NCBI GenBank assembly: GCA_031772625.1
Contig: CM062816.1
Coordinates: forward strand, 627,494,992 to 627,558,991
Source of the DNA: Pinus tabuliformis
Taxonomy: Eukaryota > Streptophyta > Pinopsida > Pinales > Pinaceae
Reading direction: 5' to 3'
DNA length: 64,000 bases
Shown here one piece after another: positions 44,851 through 56,643 of the stretch. Each line of letters opens with the position of its first letter. The stretch's first letter is position 1. The notes below the pieces were generated by a model. It did not search any database, was not told where the DNA came from, and saw only the letters and a list, made by a program, of their open reading frames with translations. The translations under genes and the position numbers were made by a program.

Positions 44851-45234
44851 GATCTCATGCTCCACTTCCCTCTTGGGTGGTAACCCCTTAGGTTCCTGTA
44901 ACACATCCATAAATGATTGTAGAAACTCTTCTGATTGTTGTTTCTATTTCTTAGTACAACCCCCCAAGGATTCCTTTCCTCTTATGGACTTTTCTACAAA
45001 GTGATTTTCTCATAAAAACAATTAAACATACTTATTGCAGGAACTGATCAATTTCTTGCTTTGGTTGGCACTTACAAGAAATTTTGATATATCATGTTAC
45101 ATTTCTTCCTCTTCTTCACGAGTCATGTTAGAGCTTTCAGGTTGCTTACTAGGTGTTTCCATTTTCTTTCTTCGGGGCATTAACTAATGCTAATAATTCT
45201 TCACAATTCCCTTTGAATTCCTTCAAACTAATTT

Positions 45235-46230
45235 TTCAAACCAATCTTATGCAAAATTTTAAAAAAACTACACACCTTTTTTTCACTTTGTAAGAGCCCG
45301 ATATTGAATATGTTGTATCTTTGTAACTGTAGATCTCGAATATATGAAATATCATCTTGCGGTAGCCCTTGAAGTCTTCTTTCTAACCCTGCAAGTCTGA
45401 TCAATATTGGATTCTCCAATGAAGAGTTATGCCAAATCTCCCACAGTGACTTGATTATAGACTAGTTGAGTAGAGCGAACTTATACGACGTGCCAAGTGT
45501 CACTGTTTCGACCTTAGTACCTGAAACTGATACACAGAAAACTGCAGATCGTCCTCTTTTTGAAACTTCTTACGGAATTTCAATTTGATGCTCAAAACAA
45601 AAGTTATGACGATTTTCCCCAGGTCACCTATTTGAAATGTAATTCGGGAGTCTGCAAAAACCCTAACTTCCTCAGATCATATCTCCGCAAATATAACGAT
45701 ACAAGCTTTGAAATTCGAACCAGAAGTTCAGAATGATTTCAACTCAAATGGGTTTTTTTTGTAGCTTCTGAAACATCATAGAAAAGAATTTATAGTGAAA
45801 ATTCCACAATGACTTGTTTGGAGCAGCAAAACCCTAGAATCCAAAGCTCTGATACCAAATGTTAGGAAACTAGCTCACAAAAAGATAGAAAAGATAGAGC
45901 AACGCCTTAGAATTCAGCCTCTTCGAGTGGGCAACCTCCTTTACATTACACAAAATGAACAATTCTTGGATGATCAAATGACTAAACCTCCCTTCTATAT
46001 ATAGGAGTCTAAGGGGTCACAATATAATCAAGCCGACATAACAGTAATAACATAAGGGTACAAAAATAACAATAGTGGGTTTCTATGGGGCATAATAATA
46101 ACAATATGGGGACAATAGGGGCACAATAATAACAATAAGGGATACAGTGGCAATAGTAATGGGGAATCACTAGTATTATAGGGGCCTAAGAGCCTTTATT
46201 CGCATTGATGGTGAACGATTTTTCATCCTT
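45235..46230 (-). mobile_element. LTR-like fragment with its own primer site, inside the minus-strand gypsy element
   Basis: TGTTAGGAAACTAGCTCAC begins at 45,860 and GCTCTGATACCAAA (a tRNA-Met primer site on the minus strand) ends directly before it. That is an LTR/primer-site junction of a second minus-strand element, since the main element's own junction is at 47,790. The LTR would be about 45,860-46,200, with leader-like sequence down to about 45,235. The outer limits are guesses. Short GGGGCA/ACAATA repeats fill 46,080-46,160. Confidence 0.5.
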
Positions 46231-47760
46231 AACGAGCAGGTGTTAATTGGCTCTCCACATGAATATTACATCTCACATGTACATGTAGGGAATTCCAAAC
46301 ACGACTCCACATAAATCAAGGGGAGGTACATCTATTTGTACTTCATCAATAAAATTAGCACTGATGGCAAATCTGATTTTTCACTACTTGTTACCTTCAA
46401 CTTTGCATCCTTATTTACCCATCCCAATAGATATCGGCTTGGATAATCACAAACTTCTAATTCCAATTTATTAACCATCTTTGCTATAATGAGATTCACG
46501 TGCTATCTTGAGTCAAATAGAGCATCGATTATCTTCTTTAACTGTATCTTTATGTGGAAGAGTTTGGTCATTTATTTCTCTTTTTGTTGTTGAAGGTTAC
46601 TCAAATTCACCTCCTTCTACACTAACATATAGACAATCTTCTCTCCCACATCTGAGCTACTTTCAACTTGGTTGCTAGTGGCCATGAGATTCTTCTTCTT
46701 ATTGTCTTTCTTTTTGTTCTTTGGGTTAACTCCAGATGCAACTTCCAACGCTTCTCCTTTGCATGGTTGTTAATGTTGCAGTGGTTGTTGGGATATTTTC
46801 ATTGGTTTGTTGTGGCCATCATATTTTTATTTTCCCCCTTTCAACTTCTTATTCCCCTCCTCAAAAGAATCTTGCTTCTCCTTCTGCTTTGATCCACTTG
46901 ATTTCCCTTTTTTCAAGCCTATGTTCTCCAACTACTGCACCTATACATAAGCCTCATCCACCAATCTAGGCTTGAATAACATCAGTTTCTCCTGTAGATG
47001 GATATGTAGACCCTTTAGAACTTAGGAGTACATATGGGTTCTTTTGGGAGATACCCAACATTGTTGTCATCTTTTTGAACTTTGTGGTGTACTCATGCAC
47101 GCTCTTCTCTTACTTTTGCTTGAAGTAGTTCCACCAGATCCACTGGTCCTCTACATACCCAATAGGGTAAAATTGTCACTTTATGATGGTTTCAAAGTAC
47201 TCCCACTTAGTCACTAGAGGATATCCCTCCATCCTCAAGGTCTTAGTGTGGCTTTCCCACCAAGTGAGGGCATGACCCTCTAATTTCAGGCGCACAAATG
47301 AAATATTTTGTTCTTTCTCAACATGATGGACACTAAAATAAACTTCTAATTGCTGCAACCAATGATCTAGCTTCAGAGCATCGATATCACCTTAGTACAA
47401 CTTAATATCGACCTCCGATTCCATTTTGAATAAGGACCATGAATGATTCACAACACTTGAACTAGGTTGATCCTTTTTATCCTTTATTCTGTTAGTTCTC
47501 TATTTATTCTTGTCTCCTAATCCCCCCTATGATTTGTCCTCTGCATTAGAACCCCCATCTTCTCCAAATATCCTGAGCTTATTACTCAGGGACAACATGA
47601 GGAGATTCATATTAGAACTTATATCTACAACTTGTGCTTCCATCTATGAAACTTCTCCTCTGCATGATCACAAGTGTCATTCATAGATTCGTTGGCCATG
47701 ATTAGGGTTTTATGACTTTTAGCCTAACTGATCTAGATCGTCTGCAAATCTCCATAATAC
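46231..47760 (-). pseudogene. gag: Gag and protease region of the minus-strand gypsy element
   Basis: Gag at 47,176-47,358 reads VEKEQNISFVRLKLEGHALT followed by WWESH and an F...I segment, standard Ty3/gypsy. Protease-like wording lies near 46,490-46,540 (KIIDALFDSR). Lys/Gln/Pro-rich linker between. Broken. Confidence 0.65.
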
Positions 47761-47776
47761 GCCCATAGAAACCTAC

Positions 47777-47789
47777 TCTGATACCAATA
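47777..47789 (-). other. Primer binding site of the minus-strand gypsy element, tRNA-Met type
   Basis: On the minus strand TTGGTATCAGAGTAGG lies directly after the LTR end. It differs little from the tRNA-Met complement TGGTATCAGAGCC. Confidence 0.75.
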
Positions 47790-48721
47790 TGATCTATAAA
47801 CTGCCATGGATATTCCACTGAATAGTTTGTCACAACAAATATGATAAAACTATATTTTAAAATATGAAATCTACATTATTAGGGTTTTATTTTTCTTAAG
47901 ATTTATGGATTTATAGATTACTGTTAATTGCATATGCATGCAAATTAAAATCATGTGGAAAATTGAGAATAAAAAAAATATAAACTCACAAACCACGATT
48001 GGCACAAGATATGCCCCGGGAAACCCTTTCAGGAGGAAACCCAGTTCAAAGGTGAGGTTGTTGTGCTCTCTTTCTATAAATAGAAAGTGGTTGTGAGTAT
48101 AAAAAAGTATGGCTTGTGGCCTATGGGCTACTACAATGCACAATTCCTCTTTGTGTGCTCTATCTCCTATCCCTCTCAACTATTTTTTCTCATCTATGGA
48201 AGAAATTTGCTTTAAAGAATGGAACCGATTTTTCTCCTAGTGGCCCGATTATAACGCAACCTGATAGCATACTAGTGGTTAGGTTTGACTACCTCAACTC
48301 TTAACTAAAGTTACAATATGGATTATTCTATATTCTTCTTCATCATTTTCACATGGCTAGCCCATTGTCCATGAATAATGGGGGATGACATGGCTTCCTC
48401 TCAAATTATGGTGGTGAAAATAGGAAGGTCAACTTTTGAGTGGCATAAATTTTACAGACATACTCTTATTAAGGTGATTCTTGTGTTGTTGGAAAGGTAT
48501 CTATGTGTAGAATATAAAAAAATGTGTGGCAATAAAGCAACAAAGCTTTACCCCCAAAAATGTTGTTTTATATCTCAAATTGTTCCCAAAACGTTTCAGG
48601 CCCCAATTCGCCAAACTGGGTCCTGTAGGTAAAAATTGTCTCGTGAGTTGATTCCTCCACTTTTTCCACTCTAAAAGCATCGAGATGGATGGCAAAAAAT
48701 ATAATGACACAATTCAGATTA
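47790..48721 (-). repeat. 5' LTR of the minus-strand gypsy element (932 bp)
   Basis: It matches the two parts of the 3' LTR and abuts the primer site. No gene inside. Confidence 0.85.
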
Positions 48722-49400
48722 AAAGGAAACATTGATATATGGTGGGAAGATATAAGAAATGTCAAAGGCATCACATAAAAGGAGTTGACATGGAGAAGAT
48801 TTGATATATATTTCCAGGAAAAATACCTATCTTAGAGTTACTATGCTAGCAAAATCAAAGAATTTCATGAGCATAAGTTGGGAAAACTAACCTTGGATTC
48901 TTACACAAACATATTTTTGGAGCTACTAAGGTATGTTCCCTACATCAAGGACGAGGAGGTGAAGATATAAAGGTATCTTGGTGGATTATTGAAGGCCTAC
49001 CAAGACATAATTGAATTTGATGAACCAAGGACATTGGAGGACACCATGAGGAAGGCCAAGTAATATTATGATCGATATGAGCATAAAGATGAATTATGAG
49101 CATATTAGAAGAATAAATGCAATACTAGCTTCAATGGGAAGAGACCAAAATCCTCAGGATACAAGCAAATGGGGACAAATGTCAAGTTTAATTCAACTGA
49201 TAAAGGTGAATTTCGACAGAATTTTACTGTTGCCAATAGAGAAAGACCTGTGAAATCAATAAGAGAAGAGGTAGAGGAACCCAATAGAAGGCCATTATAG
49301 TGCTAGATATGTGGAGAGAACCAAATGTTGAAATATTGTCCTCACCAAAAATATAATGACAAGAAAGTTTAGAATGCCCAATAGGAAATAACAACAAACG
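48722..49400 (+). pseudogene. gag: Chromovirus gag, right part
   Basis: Plus-strand wording WWEDIRNVKGI (48,748), LRYVPYIKDEEVKIQRYL (about 48,925), IEFDEPRTLEDTMRKAK and a CCHC-like knuckle near 49,305-49,335 belong to chromovirus Gag. Broken. Confidence 0.7.
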
Positions 49401-51260
49401 ATGTGGCTCAAAGCATACCTTTAATTTACTGAGAATTGCAAAACATGCAAGTAGATCGTCAAGCCTGCGTGATCGAAATGGAAGGTATGGCTGCCAACTA
49501 ACCTATTTCAATTTTAATAGATATGGGTTCAAATTTTAGTTATGTTAGCCCCAAAATTATATAGCACTGTGTGTTGCAAAGAAAAACACATGCAAAATAT
49601 TGGTTGGTCCAATTGGCCATGGGAATCAAGAGGAGGGTGACAGATCTAGTGGAGTCGTGCCACTTACAACAAGGTGGCATGCCCATAATAGCCAACCCTA
49701 ATATATTGTTACTAGGATAGTATGGTATTTTAATTGGTATGGATTGGCTAAGATCCCATAAAACCAAGGTGGGTTGTTATAATAAATTGCTGGAGTTCCT
49801 TCGTGATGAAGGCAAGGAAAAGATATTACAATGGACGAGAAAACCAATCTCAGCCAAAGATATCTCAACATTGCAAGTGAAGAAATGCAGTAGGAAGGGA
49901 TGTGCCCTATATGTGATCCAAATTATAAGTGTGATAGAGTACAATGAGCCACCCCATTATGAAGCAATACAATGATGTATTTCCATAAGAAGTGTAGGCA
50001 TTGCTACCTATGACGTAAATCGACTTCTCCATTAAGTTGACTCTCTGTTTGGTGTTAGTTTATAATGCCCCATATCGCATGAGCACGAGCCCATAACATA
50101 GAATTAAATTTATAGCTAAAAGATATGTTGGGTAAGGGGCATATCATACCTAATGTTTCACTTTGGGGAGCCCCAACGTTCTTTGTGAAGAAAAATAATG
50201 GCATGCTACAATCATGCATTGACTACTAGCAGTTAAATAAAGCTACAGTGAAAAATAAATACCCACTGCTCAGAATTGATGATCTATTTGATCAACTAAG
50301 AGCGGCTGCAATATTTTCCAAAATAGATTTAATATTTGGCTATCATCAAGTTAGAATTAAAGATGAAGGCATTCACAAGACAATGTTTAGGATGAGATAC
50401 ATGCACTATGAGTTTGTGGTGGTGCCATTTCAGCTCACAAACGCTCCAACCACATTTATGTGCATGATGAAAATCCTCAACCAATATTTGGACAACTTTT
50501 CTAGTTTTTGTGGATGAAATCATGATTTACTAAAAAACTAGAGAAGAACATGAACATCACCATAAGTGCGTGCTACAGATGTTGCGAGAACACATATTAA
50601 ATGCCCAACTCAGCAAATGTGACTCCTTCTAATCATAAATACAATATTTGGAACACATAATCTTAAAGGAAGGAGTAGCTATGGGTCCCAAAAATATCAA
50701 GGCCAAAATGGATTGGCCCACTTCCTGAAATGTTATAGAGGTTAGATCCTCATGGGATTGGCCAGATATTACCAAAAATTGTTTCAGTATTTTTCAAAGA
50801 TTGGATATCCAATCACAAATTTACAAAAGAAGGAGGTCAAATTTCAATTGACATCAGAGTGCACAACTAGTTTTGGGTAGCTTAAGCAAGTGCTCACACA
50901 TGCACCTCTTCTAAGAATAACAGACCTAGAGTAGGATTTCCTAGATTGCATAATCACCTGCAAGGAAGGACTAGGTGGAGTATTGATGCAAGAAGGACAT
51001 GTAATTTGCTACGATTCGAGAAAATTAAATGAGCATGAGAAAATCTATGTCACTCGTGACTTGGAACTAGCAACAATCGTGCATGCACTAAAGATGTGGA
51101 GGCACTACTTGCTTGGGAGGAGGTTTGTGTTGATGTCAGATCATGGAGGGTTGAGATACTTGTTTGATCAACCAAAAAATGCTACACAAGCCATATGGTT
51201 GGATTTAATTAGAGAATTTGATTTTGAAATCAAGCATATTAAGGGCAAGGAAAATTGAGT
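49401..51260 (+). pseudogene. pol: Chromovirus protease, RT and RNase H
   Basis: Protease wording GMDWL (about 49,738) is followed by RT ([50 protein letters not shown] at 50,260-50,470) and RNase H (VICYDSRKLNEHEKIY, LELATIVHALKMWRHYLLGR, IKHIKGKEN, 50,995-51,257). All are typical chromovirus sequences. Broken. Confidence 0.85.
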
Positions 51261-51399
51261 AGCATATGCACTTAGTAGAAGTCTGTTAGTATCTCGCTTG
51301 GAAACGATGAGCACTTGTGAAATTGACACCAAAGAAAGGATCAAACAGGGCATTGAAGCATGATGAGCATTTATGTTATGTGAAGGAATGCTTACAATA

Positions 51400-52853
51400 G
51401 GAGCTAGAAGGGACAATAAGCAAGAATTACAAGCTCGCTTATGATGGTATGTTATTGTTCAAAGACAAATGGTATGTACCTTTTGTGACTAATTTGAAGA
51501 AGTTCATAATGGATGAGTTTCATAAAAGACCCTATTTAGGCCATCCTAGTCATCAGAAGATGATAACATCCTTCACAAAATTGTATTATGTCTAGGTATA
51601 AAGAAGGAGACAATTGAATCTATTGGCAAGTACTTGGAATGCCAACAGGTCACAGTAGAATGCAAGCACCCAACAAGATTACTACAACCATCCTCAATTC
51701 ATGAGTGGAAATGGGAATTCGCATCCATGGAATTCATCACACGATTACCAAAGGCACCCTAAAAACATGATGCCATTATGGTGGTAGTGGACAAATCAAG
51801 CATGGAAAGTCACTTTATAATTGTTAATTCCACCCACAAAGCTATTGACATAGCTCATATTTTTTATGAAATAAATATTTAGATTGCATGGCATACCCAA
51901 GAAGTTCATTTTAGATCGAGATGCCAAGTTCACATCAAATTTTTGGAAAGTGTTGTTTGCTGACCTGAGGACTTAGCTAGATTTTAGTATAACCTATCAC
52001 CCTCAGACAGATGGCCAACTAGGGTAAACATGATTCTAAAGGACATGCTAACGATGTATGTCATGCATCATCAAAAGAGGTGGGAAGATTTCCTTCCATT
52101 AGTTGAATTTGCATAAAACAATGGGCATCAAGAGACACTAAAGATAAGTCCTTCTAAAGCATTATATGGTAGAAAATGCAACACTCTCATCAACTAAGAT
52201 GACCCAATGAACAAAGTGGTCCTTGGATCTGACATGCCGAGAGAGATGGAGCAAGAAGTGCTTAATATCAGGCAACATTGAAAGCATCCTAGGATAGGTA
52301 AAGAGTTATGTGGACCAACAGAGAACACAAAAATAATTTTCAGTGGGAGAGCATGTATATCTCTACATAAAACCAAGGAAGAGCTCATTGAAAGTATGGT
52401 CTTTTGCTAAATTAACACCCATATTTTGTGGACCATTTCATATTTGGAAAAGTGGCACTAGTAGCTTATAAGCTAGCCTTTCCATCCACAATAAAAGCAC
52501 ACATTGCATTTCAGGTTTCATTGCTTAAAAAGTATGTACATGACACTAATCATGTGGTTAATTGGTTTGCAATATAGGTGGAATCCGAGGGATAATTCCA
52601 ACCTGAACCACTGTGCATCCTATATTGAAGACCGACTTCATTACATAATCAAGTAATAGAGCAAGTCAAGGTGCAATGGAAGCACTTTGGACCCGATGAA
52701 GTAACCTGGGAAATTGTATACCAAATGAGGGAGCTATACCCTTTTTTGTTTAAAGTATAGAATGATGTAAAGATTTGTGAATATAAAGCTCACTTTTTAT
52801 TTTATTTTTCTATATATAAAACACCAAGGATGGTATTCCCTTAAAGGGGTGGG
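51400..52853 (+). pseudogene. Chromovirus integrase with C-terminal chromodomain-like end
   Basis: Integrase wording lies at 51,500-52,150 (SHQKM near 51,550, YHPQTDG near 51,990, TLKISPSKALYG near 52,135). Near 52,650-52,755 the plus strand reads VIEQVKVQWKHFGPDEVTWE and then MRELYPFLF, the standard chromodomain ending of plant chromoviruses, thought to steer integration. A polypurine run (TTAAAGGGGTGGGG, 52,841-52,854) precedes the right LTR. Broken. Confidence 0.8.
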
Positions 52854-52854
52854 G

Positions 52855-55320
52855 TCTACAATATCCCTTTTATTTCACTCCCATATTGTAAATAAGATTG
52901 TATAGTGCTAGTGTGGGAGCCACAACTATCGAAGACACTATGATTTTAAACACATGAAATTTAATTTTTGGTGATGCCTGACTAAAGGAGGAGATGCCCA
53001 CGAATCCAAAGTCTGAGGGAGAATAACTTGCATAAAGGTCAAATGCCAATATGAATTAAATTCCTAAAGCCTTTATAGGCCAATCGAACCAACCCCCTAA
53101 CAAGATGTAATGAGATGGGATTTGACGGTGTGGGCACAAGAGAGTGTCGATCCCCATTCCCCCTCATAGATCGAGGACAAGTCGCAACCTCAGGGGAGCA
53201 TAATGAGAGGCAAGTGAGAAAATAAGGAGTGAGTCAAATGGTGGAAGAAGTGGTGGAGACCAATTTTTTTTTGGCACAATAGAAAAATAGAAACACATAA
53301 TGAGAGGGCTCTCTGGATCCCTCTGATTCTCTCATTTTTATTTGGTTGGTTCTCCCGGGAATGTGGAAATATCACTTGTTGTTGATAGTAGAGTACATGG
53401 AGTTGTTGGAGCCATGATAATAGAAGACCAAATAGTGTTAGAGTTGATTGTTAAACCTTGTACATGAACTATAACTCTATGATTTTTGGTGGTACCCCCT
53501 ATGATTTTGTCTCAATGCCACTAGGCTGATATTTTAAGCCTGTGTGGCTAGTGGGAGGCTCAATGAATGAATAAATTACTATGATTCTTACTATATAATT
53601 GATACACCACCTAGACAGGGCAATTCGTGTCACTGTGGTGCTTGTTGAGGAGTTGATAAACCACTTCGATACTAAACTGCAGACCCCTATGGTGCTTGCC
53701 ATGAAAATACAACTGATAAATCACCTATAAAGTGGATTCCAACTCTTGGACTAAACAATTCCCCATTTGGAGCTTGGGTGAATCCTAGTAAATGAGCTCA
53801 AAAGAATGAGTGGTTCATTATGGTGCTTATTTTTAAAGGGAAGTTGATAAACCCCCTAGATAGTGGACTCCACCTTCTGAGTGTTTAACCAAGCCCTTTG
53901 GTGTGATTTCCCTGAGAAAGAATCCCCTACGACTTTGGATTTGGATAGGGGGTGGTTAGTTGTAATAATGTTGTGGTGTAGCTAGCATATGGTTGGGTGG
54001 AGAGTGGGAATCCCTCCTTCAGTTTTCAACTATCTTAAAATGCTCAAATAAGTTTATTACATATGTGCATTTGAATTTATGGATTGTGATGTGCTTTGCT
54101 ATGTTTTTTTAATAACACATGATTTTGTGTGTTATGAATGTAAATGAATGAAATTTCACTATTATGGTCATGGCTGGAATGAGATCTTGTATGTCTCTAA
54201 ATGATAATAAATGTCTCTACTATGTTGATCAAGGTTTGGTTCATGGTTGATGTGAAAATATATATGCATATGTTCTCTCTCTTTCTCTCTCAATTAAAAA
54301 CAAAGCTTTATGAATCCTTATAGCTCATCATGTTCAATGGCTTGTGATGTATGATAAATAGACTATAATTCTCCTCGTGCAGTTATAAAAACCTATGTCT
54401 CTAATGTTTAGTTAATTAAGGAAGCACATATCGTCGAATCAGTTCAACCAACCCGCTAAAGGCCATGAAAAATAGATTGATTGGTACATCACCCCATGAA
54501 CAACAATGATAATTGTGTGAAATCAGTGTTTGGGGTCTTTCCCCTTCAGTTTCAGGGCTAGTATTTTTGGAATTATGGGCCCTTTTCCCATTATTCTGTT
54601 CATACTCAGGAATTTGAAGTTTGAGGGCAGTAGGCCCTTGTAACATAAACCTCTGAAATTTTGCATTTTCCACTACTCATAGGCTATCACCTATAATTAT
54701 TGTTTCCCTAGGTCATAAGGCTACTAGGTTATTGGAGGGATTCAATGAGAAATTCTTAAGGGGAAGCCCCAATGGGAAAATGCATGAATAGGAGGTATCT
54801 GGACCCTAACAGAACCTTGCCACTCACCAACGGGTATCGGGGAAAATTGAATGAAGCCTTGTGTGAAGAGGCTGATGATGATGGGCCTGTACTAGCCCTT
54901 GATCATCGACACTTGATTAAATCCATGTAATTTCAAACAAACAAATGTCACCTAGGATTGACTTACATGAAGTTTGTGGGTGTACCCATTGACTTTCAAC
55001 CTTCAGGTTCTCAGATGAGAATAGTAAAGAGTTAGGCCGACGAAATCCAAGCCGATGAGATGTTTGTCAGGGAGGGCCCATTGGCATTATGACCTTTTAG
55101 CCACCAAACTAGTGTATGCATGTAAGCAAATATTTTAGGGGCAAGGCAAAGTCGGTTCGACATGACATGGGTTAGATGGACACCACTTTGGTTAGTGGCT
55201 AGCGGCCTTCGGTCACATCTCATAACAAATGAATAACAACCTAAGTGGTTTATTTTCCATGGCACAATTACCCTGTAGACCCCACTCAATGATGGTGTGG
55301 TAGTTCCACGTGGAAGCCAA
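52855..55320 (+). repeat. 3' LTR of the chromovirus, right end lost
   Basis: It matches 24,337 to about 26,725 in order, at about 80% by eye, and then stops; the last 280 bp seen in the left LTR are not found. Unassigned sequence follows. Confidence 0.78.
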
Positions 55321-56407
55321 GTCATTGTTGATAATAAAATCCATTGAAGGAAACATTTTAGCTAGATAGTAGTTATTCTCCTCCTGCTCTGAGCTATGGC
55401 GATTCTTCATTATGGTGGACACAAGTCTTCCTGTTAATTCACTCAATCGGTATGAATACCAAATGGGTGACTGTGAACTTGCAGAAATAAACCTTCTCTT
55501 TTTATAGCCAGAGCACTCTGCTCTTTTTGGAGCATCGATCTTCCATATGCCTTGAATGTTCCATTGATTTATTTGTAGCTGTTGGACATGAAAATCCAAA
55601 GCCATAATTTCCAATATGAGTTGTAATTCTTGCTCCATTTATGACTACTTGCTCAAGCATGCTTCATGAGTAACCTTTATGAAGGTGCTAATTTTAAACT
55701 TCAACTCAATTTTAATAGCAACATATTTAATCCTCCATTTGTCCCCTGATAGGTCCCAAAATTCATGGGAGCTCCAAATAGGTACATGAAATCCGAGGGA
55801 AGAGCTGCGAAAACAATGAGAATGAAAGTTTATATAACAAAGTTCTTGGGATCAATTTGACAACGAGACAACAAACATCCCCTCCTTTAATTCGGATAAT
55901 GAAGAAATACATCTATTCTAATCATGGTAAAGGCTTGTAAAATGGATTACCCTCATCCAATGCTAACATTCCTTGTTCCATAGTGACACCTTTATTTTCA
56001 AGGAAAATTGCCAATGAATTGAGATTTTTTATAATGTGGAAGAATTCCACACTATCAAATTTTACAATTTGAAGGCTTATCCTATGTAGAATAAGAGTTT
56101 GGATCTTCTCAAAGTTATATTTTAGCCTAACCACTTGTTATATTACAATCGTCGAATCCCCATAGACAAAGAGATGTCGAATTACCCTTGTTATTGCCAG
56201 ATCAAGTCGTTGCCATAGCACTAAATATCCAGCCTGGTTGTTAATATTAATTATCCAAAAAATGAATGTTGTAATGACAATTTGTCTAAACCAATAATAT
56301 GTATTTACCAAAAATTATTATAGTAACAAAAATAATTGTTTTTTATAATATTAAAATTTTAATTTATATAAGTAAAAAATATGTGATTAGAAAAAGAAAA
56401 AGAAAAA

Positions 56408-56409
<2 letters not shown>
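55321..56409 (-). other. Unassigned stretch with two protein-like minus-strand frames
   Basis: On the minus strand 56,134-55,922 and 55,638 to about 55,320 encode protein-like segments, e.g. EFFHIIKNLNSLAIFLENKG and MALDFHVQQLQINQWNIQG, DAPKRAECSGYKKRRF, SYRLSELTGRLVSTIM. They have balanced composition, unlike chance frames nearby. The frame at 55,638 runs on into the chromovirus LTR, where it is chance. They could be exons or pieces of a captured or dead host gene. I do not recognise the family. Confidence 0.35.

Positions 56410-56446
<37 letters not shown>
56410..56446. repeat. TA microsatellite
   Basis: About 18 TA units, preceded by AAAAAG repeats (56,390-56,409). A second TA run at 57,795-57,823 lies beyond the SINE and solo LTR; removing both insertions would bring the two runs near each other. 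Confidence 0.95.
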
Positions 56447-56450
<4 letters not shown>

Positions 56451-56643
56451 GTTTCACAAACACTAAGTGGCGGCCACTACATCCACGGGAAAATCCAGGT
56501 AGATCAACCCGAAGAGATCTGCCTGTCAGCCAAACTAGAAAGGCCTAAACCCAAGGGCATCGAGGATATTTGACCCCATAACTTCCTGATGGGCGAGGTA
56601 CTTAGCAACAGGAACTTGACCAACTGAGCTATCCCTTGGGGAT
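56447..56643 (-). mobile_element. tRNA-derived SINE (about 197 bp)
   Basis: On the minus strand it opens AAGGGATAGCTCAGTTGGTC, with an RNA polymerase III A box TAGCTCAGTTGG (56,631-56,620) and a B-box-like GGGGTCAAATATCC (56,577-56,564) about 55 bases on, as in a tRNA gene. About 115 bases of non-tRNA body follow, then CACCT and a TA tail. A real tRNA gene is ruled out by the body and the poor cloverleaf. SINEs are copied by LINE enzymes; the LINE here is not shown to be the partner. A solo LTR lies against its 5' end. Confidence 0.8.

Larger units (their letters stand above)
38465..48721 (-). mobile_element. Ty3/gypsy element on the minus strand, nested in chromovirus gag
   Basis: Two direct repeats of about 932 bp bound it: 47,790-48,721 (5' LTR) and 38,465-42,006 (3' LTR, carrying a 2.6-kb insertion). 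A tRNA-Met primer site, gag, protease, RT, RNase H and integrase lie between in minus-strand order. TTAAAA occurs at both outer edges and may be or include the target duplication, so edges are good to about 3 bp. Chromovirus gag lies on both sides. It is old (LTRs roughly 80% alike by eye) with many breaks. Confidence 0.85.
24337..55320 (+). mobile_element. Old chromovirus (Ty3/gypsy) expanded by nested insertions
   Basis: A 5' LTR (24,337-27,003) with a tRNA-Met-type primer site matches a second LTR from 52,855. Between them lie gag (about 37.9-38.46 kb and 48.72-49.35 kb, parted by another element) and protease-RT-RNase H-integrase-chromodomain (49.4-52.76 kb), all plus strand. The C-terminal chromodomain-like end marks it as a chromovirus. 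LTRs are about 80% alike by eye, so it is old, probably tens of millions of years. It has very many breaks. Copia, LINE and minus-strand gypsy insertions fill it. The right LTR stops matching near 55,320. Confidence 0.8.

Noticed and set aside
56564-56643. A functional tRNA gene on the minus strand
   Set aside because: A and B boxes are present, but the arms do not pair into a cloverleaf and a 115-base non-tRNA body follows, so a SINE fits better.
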